Assembly: GCA_964641945.1 (NCBI GenBank) | Contig: CAZXLQ010000316.1 | Span: 1-5,609, forward strand | Length of the DNA stretch: 5,609 nt | Direction: 5' to 3' | From: JADIYM01 sp964641945 | GTDB taxonomy: Bacteria; Acidobacteriota; Blastocatellia; UBA7656; JADIYM01 | Part shown: positions 1-5,554 of the stretch, in pieces | Numbering within the stretch: the first letter of the stretch is position 1 | How the letters are laid out: every line of letters starts with the position of its first letter | Translations under genes and position numbers: made by a program | The notes under the pieces: model-generated | What the model was told of the DNA's origin: nothing | The model's input: only the letters and a program-made list of their open reading frames with translations | Databases searched by the model: none

Positions 1-818
1 CGAACAGAATGTCTTTTTCGCATGCCCTCGTACCCGCCCTCTCCATTTCTGCTCGGAGAATCAATAGCCATCCGAAGACAAATTGCACCCATCCACGTCC
101 CACAGTTCTCTCCAGTGCCGCAGTTCCACTCCGACGTTCGATCCGTGCCAATTTGAGGTTTTCCAGACTCTCATAGAGTTCCTGCGCTGGACACGAGAGC
201 GCTCCAGATAGACTCGCGGAGCTTCAGCCGGACCGCCACAGCGGACGAGATGAACGCGGAAACGAGCAACGTGCTCGATTGCCGGGCCAGTTCGTGAAGC
301 GGCTATCTCTACCGAGTACCGAAGCCGGCGAAGGGCGACACGCGGACGGCTTGAAGCAGGAGAGCATCATTCACTGCGACAGGCCCGTGGACTTGGCAAA
401 ATCGTCGCTCACTTTGACGGGGCACTCTCGGAGCGCACTGTCACGAACTGAACCGGGCATTGCGAGTGGCATTGGAACTGCAAGATCTTGCCTGACGAAG
501 TCGGCTTCGACGCGAAGGACTGCTGATGCGTGACAAAAAGGCGCCGGTCGCCTCGACGGCAGTTCCCCACCTGACTGCGAGTTGCGACGACGTCCTATGA
601 AGTGTTTTCGCCCGAATTGTCTCTGGCTCCAAGAGGCAACGCAGGACGATTCTGCTCGCGTCCCAGAAGCCGACCACCTATCCAATGCGATCCGTGGCGA
701 GTGCCTCGAGAATGCCCTTCGAACTGATGCGCCCTTCACGGTCGGTCCGTTTCAGTGGAGTTTGTAGCTTTCATTGTGGAACCGGATGTTCACGAATCGT
801 GTTCAATTGCACAATCTT
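1..818. other. Gene-poor region with no supportable gene
   Basis: About 0.8 kb in which I see no convincing coding sequence. Several short frames are open on both strands (for example 279-533 plus and 371-739 minus), but they overlap, mix codons without third-position GC preference, and show no motif, signal peptide or family pattern. Base composition looks lower in GC than the genes to the right. Two minus-strand frames are open to the left edge (roughly 1-135 and 1-226), so the N-terminus of a minus-strand gene beyond the window cannot be excluded. A 15-nt hairpin with a 6-bp perfect stem and a 3-nt loop (CGAGCA at 263-268, TGCTCG at 272-277) is the clearest local structure. It could be plain intergenic DNA, a decayed gene, or hold an unrecognised RNA. 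Confidence 0.5.
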
Positions 819-836
819 CGGCAAGCTAGCTTGCCG
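819..836. promoter_or_regulatory. Perfect 18-bp palindrome upstream of the secreted-protein gene
   Basis: CGGCAAGCTAGCTTGCCG is a perfect dyad with 9-bp arms and no spacer, ending 29 nt before the ATG at 866. Lack of a loop favours a binding site for a dimeric regulator over an RNA hairpin, although a smaller stem-loop could form in RNA. A weak -10-like CACAAT lies at 810-815; if used, the palindrome would sit over the transcription start, a position typical of a repressor operator. That promoter is speculative because no good -35 hexamer accompanies it. A second, imperfect dyad (CACGA-A-TCGTG) lies at 791-801. Confidence 0.5.
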
Positions 837-865
837 CCAATGTCGGTAATGGGAGTGATCGCGCC

Positions 866-1492
866 ATGATGAAGCGTCTCACGGCAGTATTCCTCGCACT
901 CGCGGTTGCGTGCTCGATCGCGACGGCACAGGGGCCTGGTTGGACGCCGCCGCCCAATGTGACTTGGGAATACGGCTCGTCCATTGATCTGAAGGGAGCG
1001 CGTCGAGTGTTCCTAGACACTGGGTACGACATTCGAATGCGTACCAACGCTATCAAGATCATTCACAAGGACATCCCCGATCTCGAGATCGTCAACACAC
1101 CCGACGTGGCGGACGTGCTCGTGCTCTTCATTGTCGAATCGTCGACGACCCAGACCATCGTCGCCACAACCACGTCGACCGGGTCGACCGCCGGGAGCAC
1201 GTCAACGACGCAGACGGTGGTCGGTCCTCAGGCACAGGTCGACATCGTGTATGACGGCTTTGTCATCAAGCCCATTGCACCGGATCGCTGGCGGTTGCTT
1301 ATGAGCTACGGCCCGGACGGCAACGGTTTCAGCGCCGGCCAGCTGGCCTCTGCCGCGCCGTACGGAGGATCGGTCGTTGCTGCGTTCAACCGGCGGGGCA
1401 CACCTGCCGATCGATTCACCAAGGCCTTTTCGCGCCAGTTCGTCAAGGCATGGAAGGAAGCGAATCCCAGTTACAAGAAGCCGAAGAAATAG
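866..1492 (+). CDS. Secreted (periplasmic) protein of unknown function
   Basis: A 208-residue protein with a Sec signal peptide: basic start MMKR, hydrophobic residues 5-19, and an A-T-A cleavage motif at 19-21 followed by Q22. C16 gives a weaker lipobox-like alternative. The mature part shows a predicted alpha/beta pattern: a strand around VFLDTGYD (48-55), a helix, IPDLEIV (70-76), then ADVLVLFIVESS (82-93). A Ser/Thr-rich insert (92-118) follows, bounded by two near-identical motifs, STTQTIV (93-99) and STTQTVV (113-119), then strands VDIVYDGFVI and RWRLLMSY. The C-terminal helix (ADRFTKAFSRQFVKAWKEAN) and a lysine-rich tail end the protein. The order recalls small periplasmic proteins that follow a target strand with an 'ADxxLxF' strand (DUF4136-like), but this is only a resemblance. 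GGGAG at 851-855, 10 nt before the ATG, supports the start. The gene stands alone and converges on the lipoprotein gene 149 bp away. I do not recognise its function. Confidence 0.8.
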   Translation: MMKRLTAVFLALAVACSIATAQGPGWTPPPNVTWEYGSSIDLKGARRVFLDTGYDIRMRTNAIKIIHKDIPDLEIVNTPDVADVLVLFIVESSTTQTIVATTTSTGSTAGSTSTTQTVVGPQAQVDIVYDGFVIKPIAPDRWRLLMSYGPDGNGFSAGQLASAAPYGGSVVAAFNRRGTPADRFTKAFSRQFVKAWKEANPSYKKPKK

Positions 1493-1519
1493 CCTTCGGC
1501 CTCGGACGGCCTCCACAAC

Positions 1520-1597
1520 GAGTCCGACAGGGTTCGGTATGACAACCTTCGTCGACGTGCAGTTGACGTCATGCTCTTGCCTCTTGTCCGGTTGCCG
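1520..1597. repeat. Intergenic direct repeat, copy A
   Basis: This 78-bp stretch matches 3441-3518 without gaps at about 55 of 78 positions by hand count. The left block (1520-1547, GAGTCCG to GACAACC) matches 24 of 28, the 38-nt interior 19 of 38, and the right block GTCCGGTTGCCG (1586-1597) 12 of 12. Similarity may extend a little on both sides with small gaps. It lies in the 149-bp gap between the convergent secreted-protein and lipoprotein genes, downstream of both. Read on the minus strand, GGCAACC (1596-1590) can pair with GGUUGUC (1547-1541), giving a 7-bp stem with one G-U pair and a 42-nt loop. The same pairing and loop length exist in copy B. The wobble works only in minus-strand RNA, which hints at a structured 3' UTR. 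Confidence 0.7.
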
Positions 1598-1641
1598 ACA
1601 CCGAACTGAGAATCGCCTTCGGATTCACGTGCGCAGACGCC

Positions 1642-3345
1642 TCACCGGATCTCGATTCGGGAAGCGATCGCGTCGACCGGTGTCACGGTCAGGTCGAGTC
1701 CGCGCAGTTGTGCTTCGACGCTCTGGCCTACGGCGAGGCTCGTGTAGCTGTGTGTCGAGCCATCGCTACTGCGGACCACTGAGGTCTTGAAGGTCGCAGT
1801 CAGGAGCACCGGGGGAGACTTCACGCCGTCGATCGTCGCGTCCTCCACGAGGAAGACTTTCCTGGTGTCGTAGCCGATTCCGACTTGCGTTGCATATTTG
1901 TCGGCTACCGCGAGCGTTCCGCGAAGCAGCGCCACGGGCTCAGGCTCCGTGAGCACGGGCGCGGGTGACTCAGCGCTTCCGCCCTCGTGGGTATGCATGT
2001 GATCCATGTACACCACCTTGGTCCCGGCGAATGCCAGCACCAGACCGTCCGTTCTGAATGACAGTTGCCGCACACCGACGAATGACTTCGGCCCGGCGCC
2101 CCCGTCTTCTTCGTTCCACTTCGAGCCGATGTCCGAGAGAGTCGTCTCGGCGACGACCTTTCGCTGCCGCATGTCGTAGCACCGCACCACGGTCGGAGAC
2201 GACGTGGCGAGATCGGCGAGGGCGTTGTAGACGAGGTATCGCCCGTCGGGGCTCGCCGCGACTTCGCAAATCGGGTAGAAGCCCGGGAGCCGGGTGACGA
2301 CCTTGCCTGCGACGACGTCGACGACCTCGTCTCCGATGACCGCGTACGCGCGGTCGGCGTAGCGGAAGCTCGCGCGAAGGGTTGAGCCGCGCTCACGGAG
2401 CCGAATCACTGCCCGAAGGGCACCAGATGTGCCATCGATCAGCAACAAGGGACCCGCGTAGTCGCTGTAGAGAATCGTGCCGCTCACGAAGGCGAGGATC
2501 TGGGCGCTCTGATCCGGGTTGGCGCTCGTGAACTCCTTGGACACAAGCCCGGAAACGGCATCCACCTTCACGATGTGACTTCCTGGCAAATTGGCCGGGT
2601 TGTTGCGCTGGGGCGTGGTGTTCGAGCTGGCGTAGCTACCCCCACCATAAGTCACAAAGCTCGAAGGAATCACGAAGAAGACCGCTGCGTCAGGATCGAC
2701 CGCGAGGAGTCCGTCGCTCAAGCCCTCGATCTTTTCCTTGGCGGGACTAGCGACGTCTCTCACGAGATAGAGTGCAGTCGCGCCGTCTTTCACGATCAGG
2801 CTGCGGCCTCGATTGCAGATCCAGTAGGTTCGGTCGGGTTCGGGATTCTTGAAAAGCAGCGGTATCGAGCGCGCGACTCCGTTCTGGGCAATCTTCACCT
2901 TGTCGTCCGACAGCGTCACCCTCGGTTGAGACCCGGGTTCTCCAAACGCGGCGTCCGGGATATCGGTCTCGGCAACCTCTCGAATGTGATACTCCGAATC
3001 GACCGAAAAGAAGCTGGGAGGCGTATTGTCGGCCCGGCCGCGGAGATAGCCACTGTGTCCAATCTGGTCGAGCTCCACGATTGCATCCAGGTCGACATCC
3101 GTGCGCTTCACGAGGCCGAGGCTCGGTACCCTTAGAACGTGGAGGCTGAGATTCGGCACGTCGTCGCGATCGAACCCGCTGAAGGTAACGATGCGTTCGT
3201 GCGGTGTCTGAATACTCTGAGACGATTGGGCCCCGTCTGTCGGAACGTCCGTCCCGCCAGCGGATTCGGCGGAGCCGGTACATCCCGCACTTAAGGCGGT
3301 CAAGACCACGAGGAGCATGAGACGAGGGAAGACGAGTCTTCGCAT
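1642..3345 (-). CDS. Lipoprotein with predicted beta-propeller, function unknown
   Basis: 567 residues from the ATG at 3345. This start places MRR, a hydrophobic stretch (9-18) and the lipobox-like SAGC (19-22) at the N-terminus, so C22 should be lipidated; GAGG lies 7 nt upstream. An in-frame ATG at 3396 would add 17 residues before the signal peptide and is unlikely. Residues 23-50 are a Ser/Gly/Thr-rich linker. From about 50 to 510 repeated four-strand segments suggest a WD40/PQQ-like beta-propeller: HIVKVDAVSGLVSKEF (257-272), PLLLIDGTSGALRAVIRL (299-316), EVVDVVAGKVVTRL (340-353), ASPDGRYLVYNA (364-375), VRQLSFRTDGLVLAFAG (425-441). A His-rich turn, MDHMHTHEGG (447-456), sits inside one blade. 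Residues 519-567 look like a separate small beta domain. Such propellers usually bind proteins or ligands or act as scaffolds; no catalytic motif is seen. It lies 276 bp downstream of the IPT-repeat gene with its own leader hairpin, so it probably has its own promoter. Confidence 0.85.
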   Translation of the reverse strand: MRRLVFPRLMLLVVLTALSAGCTGSAESAGGTDVPTDGAQSSQSIQTPHERIVTFSGFDRDDVPNLSLHVLRVPSLGLVKRTDVDLDAIVELDQIGHSGYLRGRADNTPPSFFSVDSEYHIREVAETDIPDAAFGEPGSQPRVTLSDDKVKIAQNGVARSIPLLFKNPEPDRTYWICNRGRSLIVKDGATALYLVRDVASPAKEKIEGLSDGLLAVDPDAAVFFVIPSSFVTYGGGSYASSNTTPQRNNPANLPGSHIVKVDAVSGLVSKEFTSANPDQSAQILAFVSGTILYSDYAGPLLLIDGTSGALRAVIRLRERGSTLRASFRYADRAYAVIGDEVVDVVAGKVVTRLPGFYPICEVAASPDGRYLVYNALADLATSSPTVVRCYDMRQRKVVAETTLSDIGSKWNEEDGGAGPKSFVGVRQLSFRTDGLVLAFAGTKVVYMDHMHTHEGGSAESPAPVLTEPEPVALLRGTLAVADKYATQVGIGYDTRKVFLVEDATIDGVKSPPVLLTATFKTSVVRSSDGSTHSYTSLAVGQSVEAQLRGLDLTVTPVDAIASRIEIR

Positions 3346-3352
3346 GACGCAA

Positions 3353-3356
3353 CCTC
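3353..3356 (-). promoter_or_regulatory. Ribosome binding site of the lipoprotein gene
   Basis: GAGG on the minus strand, 7 nt before the ATG at 3345. It selects that ATG over the upstream in-frame ATG at 3396 and agrees with the lipoprotein signal peptide beginning at MRR. Confidence 0.65.
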
Positions 3357-3359
3357 GTT

Positions 3360-3383
3360 CCTGTGAGGTCGAACCTCCACAGG
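3360..3383. promoter_or_regulatory. Dyad / leader hairpin next to the lipoprotein-gene RBS
   Basis: CCTGTG (3360-3365) pairs with CACAGG (3378-3383), and AGGT (3366-3369) pairs with ACCT (3373-3376). The one unpaired base is C3377 and the loop is CGA. The result is a 10-bp stem with one bulge, 3 nt upstream of the GAGG ribosome binding site on the minus strand. It could be an operator dyad or a 5'-UTR stem-loop that controls ribosome access or RNA stability. No T-run follows on either side, so it does not look like a terminator. Confidence 0.5.
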
Positions 3384-3440
3384 GTGAGAGAAACACTCCG
3401 GATAGTACTCCCGGAAGCGCTGAAAGGAGCGGACCCCCAT

Positions 3441-3518
3441 GAGTCCGTCAGGGTTCGCAGTGACAACCGAGGTCTGAGTGCTCTTGCAGCCACGGTCAAT
3501 CCCTTCGTCCGGTTGCCG
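3441..3518. repeat. Intergenic direct repeat, copy B
   Basis: Second copy of the 78-bp element at 1520-1597, in the same orientation. Left block 3441-3468 and right block GTCCGGTTGCCG at 3507-3518 are separated by exactly 38 nt, as in copy A. It lies between the end of the IPT-repeat gene (3622) and the start of the lipoprotein gene (3345), so the lipoprotein gene is bracketed by direct copies about 1.9 kb apart. GACAACC (3462-3468) and GGTTGCC (3511-3517) can pair in minus-strand RNA exactly as in copy A. The rest of this 276-bp gap shows only the leader hairpin and no clear promoter. Confidence 0.7.
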
Positions 3519-3621
3519 GCATTTAGCAAGAATGGGCCCTGTCGCCGGAGGGTCCTGGCCAACCGCGCATTGGCCCGGCGCGGCGCTGATACGCGATGCC
3601 TGCAGCGTCAAAACGGCGACA

Positions 3622-4908
3622 TCAGTTCGAATCGCGGTCGCGCGGCACGACGATGCGTAGCGGCGTCGGCGTGCGATGTCCATCCCGTCGTCCCACGAGC
3701 GTGAGTGACCAAACGCCTTGCGGCAGCTTGCCGGCGGTCGGAACCAGGAATGCGAAACCTCCGGTCCCCTCGCAGACGATCTCGAGTCGGTTCGACGCCG
3801 ACTCGAAGACCGCAACGAGGTCCGAGGCCGCGGCGACCGGAAATCGACCGTGGACGATGAGGTCATCTTGCAGGTCGAGAACGAGCTCATCAGAGCCCGG
3901 TTCCGGGTAGTGTGCCTGGCCGGGCTCGGGACCCGCGCCGATTGCGCCGAGCTCGGGAAATGCCGGTCGATCGGGAACCGAGTATTGGACGCCCTTCGAC
4001 CAGTCGGAGGCGACGCCTGCTCTCCACGTCCGGCCTCGAATCGTCGCTGGCCCGCTCGCGAGCCCTTTCGGTATCTGCACTCGAAGCGCGTCGGCGTCGA
4101 CGCACGCCGCGATGAAGGATACCGAACCCTGTTCGAAGACGAGTTCGGCCCAGTCAGCGCCTTCCATTGCGTGCTCCGTCATGCTGGCAACTTCGATCCA
4201 TTGACCTGGCGCCGCCGGCTGCATCCAGCCATCGGCGAGCTCGAACGGCTCCGGACCGTCGACGACCTTGAAGTCGTACCATGTTGTACTCGGGCCGTCA
4301 GGATCGCCTATTTTCACGACGCGAACACGCGCTGCCCCGAGTGCGATGTTCTCGGGCAGAACCTGGCCTTCGGAAAAGGAATGAAGCCCCGGCTCCACCC
4401 GGAACACGCAGCCCGTCGAGTCGACGATCTCGAACTCGTCGGTCGTGTGAAAGCCGGTTCCTTCGAGATCGAGATCGCCTGTTCGGAGGAGGATCTCGGC
4501 CGCGAGTTCGGTAACCTCTGGCGGCTCCCACCCGACGACCTCGAGGTCGAGCTGTGCGGATAGAAAGCCGTCCCGTTCGACGTGAACGCGGCACGGCCCG
4601 AGTGCGAGGCCTTCGGGCACGTTCACCTCCAGGCAGTAGTGGGGTCCCTCGTCGAAAGGCGGCGTCCCCGTCCCCCCACAGATCTTCACTTCGAATCGAT
4701 CGTCGCCTTGCTCGAAGACGATCCGGATGCCGTCAAAGTGTGGCTCCTTCGGGCTATAGAGTTTCTCACCCCACAGCCCGAGCACGGTCGACGCGGAGAC
4801 GCGCGTGGTGCTCGCGCGCACGAGCTCGGGACCCGGGTCGCGAAATTCAGGCTGCGCCTGCATTCCGATCGCCAGTGCGACCGCAAGAAAAGCCGTGTGT
4901 ATTACCAA
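3622..4908 (-). CDS. Secreted protein with four IPT/TIG-like repeats, function unknown
   Basis: 428 residues from a TTG codon at 4908. Residues 1-18 are a signal peptide (hydrophobic 5-15, likely cleavage after QA18) whose n-region lacks Lys or Arg. GGGGAG 7 nt upstream supports the start; the next ATG (residue 16) would remove the signal, and no upstream in-frame ATG exists. The mature chain consists of four divergent repeats of 80-110 residues (about 36-125, 130-217, 235-311, 343-420). Repeats 1, 3 and 4 open with VFE (64-66, 257-259, 367-369), followed 12-13 residues later by a cysteine (C77, C269, C379); C167 may be the counterpart in repeat 2. All close with a P-x-[GN]-type turn and an alternating strand: VPEGLALGPCRVHV, LPENIALGAARVRV, IPKGLASGPATIRG, LPQGVWSLTLVG. 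The P..G...V.V ending is the IPT/TIG Ig-like pattern, so an extracellular binding or structural role is likely. No catalytic domain or anchor is present. Family assignment is from pattern only. Confidence 0.8.
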   Translation of the reverse strand: MVIHTAFLAVALAIGMQAQPEFRDPGPELVRASTTRVSASTVLGLWGEKLYSPKEPHFDGIRIVFEQGDDRFEVKICGGTGTPPFDEGPHYCLEVNVPEGLALGPCRVHVERDGFLSAQLDLEVVGWEPPEVTELAAEILLRTGDLDLEGTGFHTTDEFEIVDSTGCVFRVEPGLHSFSEGQVLPENIALGAARVRVVKIGDPDGPSTTWYDFKVVDGPEPFELADGWMQPAAPGQWIEVASMTEHAMEGADWAELVFEQGSVSFIAACVDADALRVQIPKGLASGPATIRGRTWRAGVASDWSKGVQYSVPDRPAFPELGAIGAGPEPGQAHYPEPGSDELVLDLQDDLIVHGRFPVAAASDLVAVFESASNRLEIVCEGTGGFAFLVPTAGKLPQGVWSLTLVGRRDGHRTPTPLRIVVPRDRDSN

Positions 4909-4915
4909 ATCGAGA

Positions 4916-4921
4916 CTCCCC
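4916..4921 (-). promoter_or_regulatory. Ribosome binding site that fixes a TTG start
   Basis: GGGGAG on the minus strand, 7 nt upstream of TTG at 4908. This strong Shine-Dalgarno match is the main reason to accept a TTG start for the IPT-repeat gene, since no in-frame ATG occurs upstream and the first downstream ATG would delete the signal peptide. Confidence 0.65.
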
Positions 4922-4946
4922 GGTGGGCGCGGAACGTGTCTTTCCC

Positions 4947-5003
4947 GACAACGCTCATCGACGTGCGACCTTTCGCGAGCAATCCGTGCACTACCGCTTG
5001 CGC
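4947..5003. repeat. Possible diverged third copy of the intergenic repeat
   Basis: Aligned without gaps to copy A, GACAAC (4947-4952) matches 6 of 6, TCGACGTGC (4958-4966) matches 9 of 9 at the same offset, and CCGCTTGC (4994-5001) matches 7 of 8 against CCGGTTGC. The bases between do not match, and the left block of copies A and B (GAGTCCG onward) is not recognisable here; over the full 78-bp frame only about 36 positions agree. Similarity to copy B is no better than chance apart from GACAAC. It overlaps the leader of the IPT-repeat gene. It may be a decayed copy or a coincidence. Confidence 0.25.
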
Positions 5004-5122
5004 GTGAAGGTCGTCACGGTCCGTCCGCCGTCGCTGTTTGCGAAGACGACGGTGACCGAATGTCCGCGAGGCAAGGCTCGCCTCAGCTTCGTGCCGGCCG
5101 GGCGCCGCCCTCGCTGACTCAC
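4991..5122 (-). CDS. Possible small protein or gene remnant downstream of higA
   Basis: A 43-codon frame starting with GTG at 5122, with GAGG (5131-5134) 8 nt upstream, and starting 27 nt after the antitoxin stop. It is in the same frame as the antitoxin, so read-through would add 52 residues. The product is basic (14 Arg or Lys) and ends in two likely beta strands, HSVTVVFANS and GRTVTTFTRK. That ending resembles the last strands of secreted Ig-like domains, so it could be the tail of a lost gene, a third gene in the operon, or chance. No signal peptide, membrane segment or family motif is present. It stops 82 nt before the TTG of the IPT-repeat gene. Confidence 0.25.
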   Translation of the reverse strand: MSQRGRRPAGTKLRRALPRGHSVTVVFANSDGGRTVTTFTRKR

Positions 5123-5149
5123 AACAGTAGCCTCGATCCGCTCGGGCCC

Positions 5150-5554
5150 TCAGAGGAACAGATCGGCGGGAACTCGGAAATACTCCCCGAGTCGTTTCGC
5201 GAGATCCTTGCTGATTCCACGTTTCCCGCTGACCACGTCCGAAGCGTGGCCGCGCGAACCGAAGATTTCGAGCAGGTCCCGCTGCTGCACGCTGCGGTCA
5301 TCCATTAGGAGACGTAGCGCCCGGTCGGGTGCGGTGCGCGGCAGGTCGTAGTGTTTCGCCTCGAAGTCCTCGACGAGCGCGGTCAGAAGATCGACGAGCG
5401 CTTTCTCCTCGACCCCAAGGTCGTCGCGGTTGAAGGCGGCCGCGATCACTGCGAGCGCGCGTTCATTCTCTTCCTCGGTCTCGATCCGCTTCGGGAGGGT
5501 CTCGGAGAGAAGCTCCGCGTAACGGCGGTTGTCGAATCGCACCTCAGCAGTCAT
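5150..5554 (-). CDS. higA: HigA-type antitoxin, HTH domain (COG5499 family)
   Basis: A 134-residue antitoxin of the HigBA type II toxin-antitoxin system. Residues 24-65 carry the helical region typical of the family: IETEEENERALAVIAAAF, then EEKALVDLLTALVEDFEAKHY. This is followed by a PRTAPDRALRLLMDD link. Residues 78-133 form an Xre-like helix-turn-helix: VQQRDLLEIFGSRGHASDVV contains helices 2 and 3, then SGKRGISKDLAKRLGEYF and the family-typical VPADLFL ending. Such proteins bind and neutralise HigB and repress their own operon. I chose the ATG at 5554: GGGAGGG lies 8 nt upstream, and the start overlaps the toxin stop by 11 nt, as expected for coupled translation. The ATG at 5575 would add seven residues, lacks a ribosome binding site, and overlaps the toxin more. 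Length fits the family. The promoter lies outside the window, upstream of the toxin. Confidence 0.92.
   Translation of the reverse strand: MTAEVRFDNRRYAELLSETLPKRIETEEENERALAVIAAAFNRDDLGVEEKALVDLLTALVEDFEAKHYDLPRTAPDRALRLLMDDRSVQQRDLLEIFGSRGHASDVVSGKRGISKDLAKRLGEYFRVPADLFL

Noticed and set aside
526..600. 24-codon frame starting at ATG 526 with AAGGA 6 nt upstream
   Set aside because: The ribosome binding site is good but the product is very short, has no recognisable feature, and one such match is expected by chance in 0.8 kb.
371..739. 122-codon minus-strand open frame in the left region
   Set aside because: No ribosome binding site, no motif or hydrophobic pattern, Ser/Arg-rich composition typical of an antisense frame, and it overlaps other equally weak frames.
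1520..1597. Integron attC site as explanation of the intergenic repeat
   Set aside because: The ends do not fit RYYYAAC or GTTRRRY, and no integrase gene is in the window.
1610..1626. GAATC/GATTC inverted repeat as a terminator between the convergent genes
   Set aside because: The stem is only 5 bp with a 7-nt loop and no T-run follows on either strand.
2747..3562. 271-codon minus-strand frame overlapping the lipoprotein gene
   Set aside because: It is rich in Arg and Ser, runs in another frame of the lipoprotein gene, and has no signal or motif of its own.
3625..3633. GTTCGAATC, a tRNA T-loop-like motif
   Set aside because: No matching acceptor, D or anticodon stems could be placed around it, and it lies next to the coding end of the IPT-repeat gene.
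3718..4563. 281-codon plus-strand frame opposite the IPT-repeat gene
   Set aside because: It is antisense to a gene with a signal peptide, ribosome binding site and internal repeats; its product is charged and lacks any motif, as expected for a shadow frame in GC-rich DNA.
5100..5110. GGGC-GCC-GCCC hairpin after higA as a terminator
   Set aside because: The stem is 4 bp, GC-rich by composition, and lacks a following T-run.
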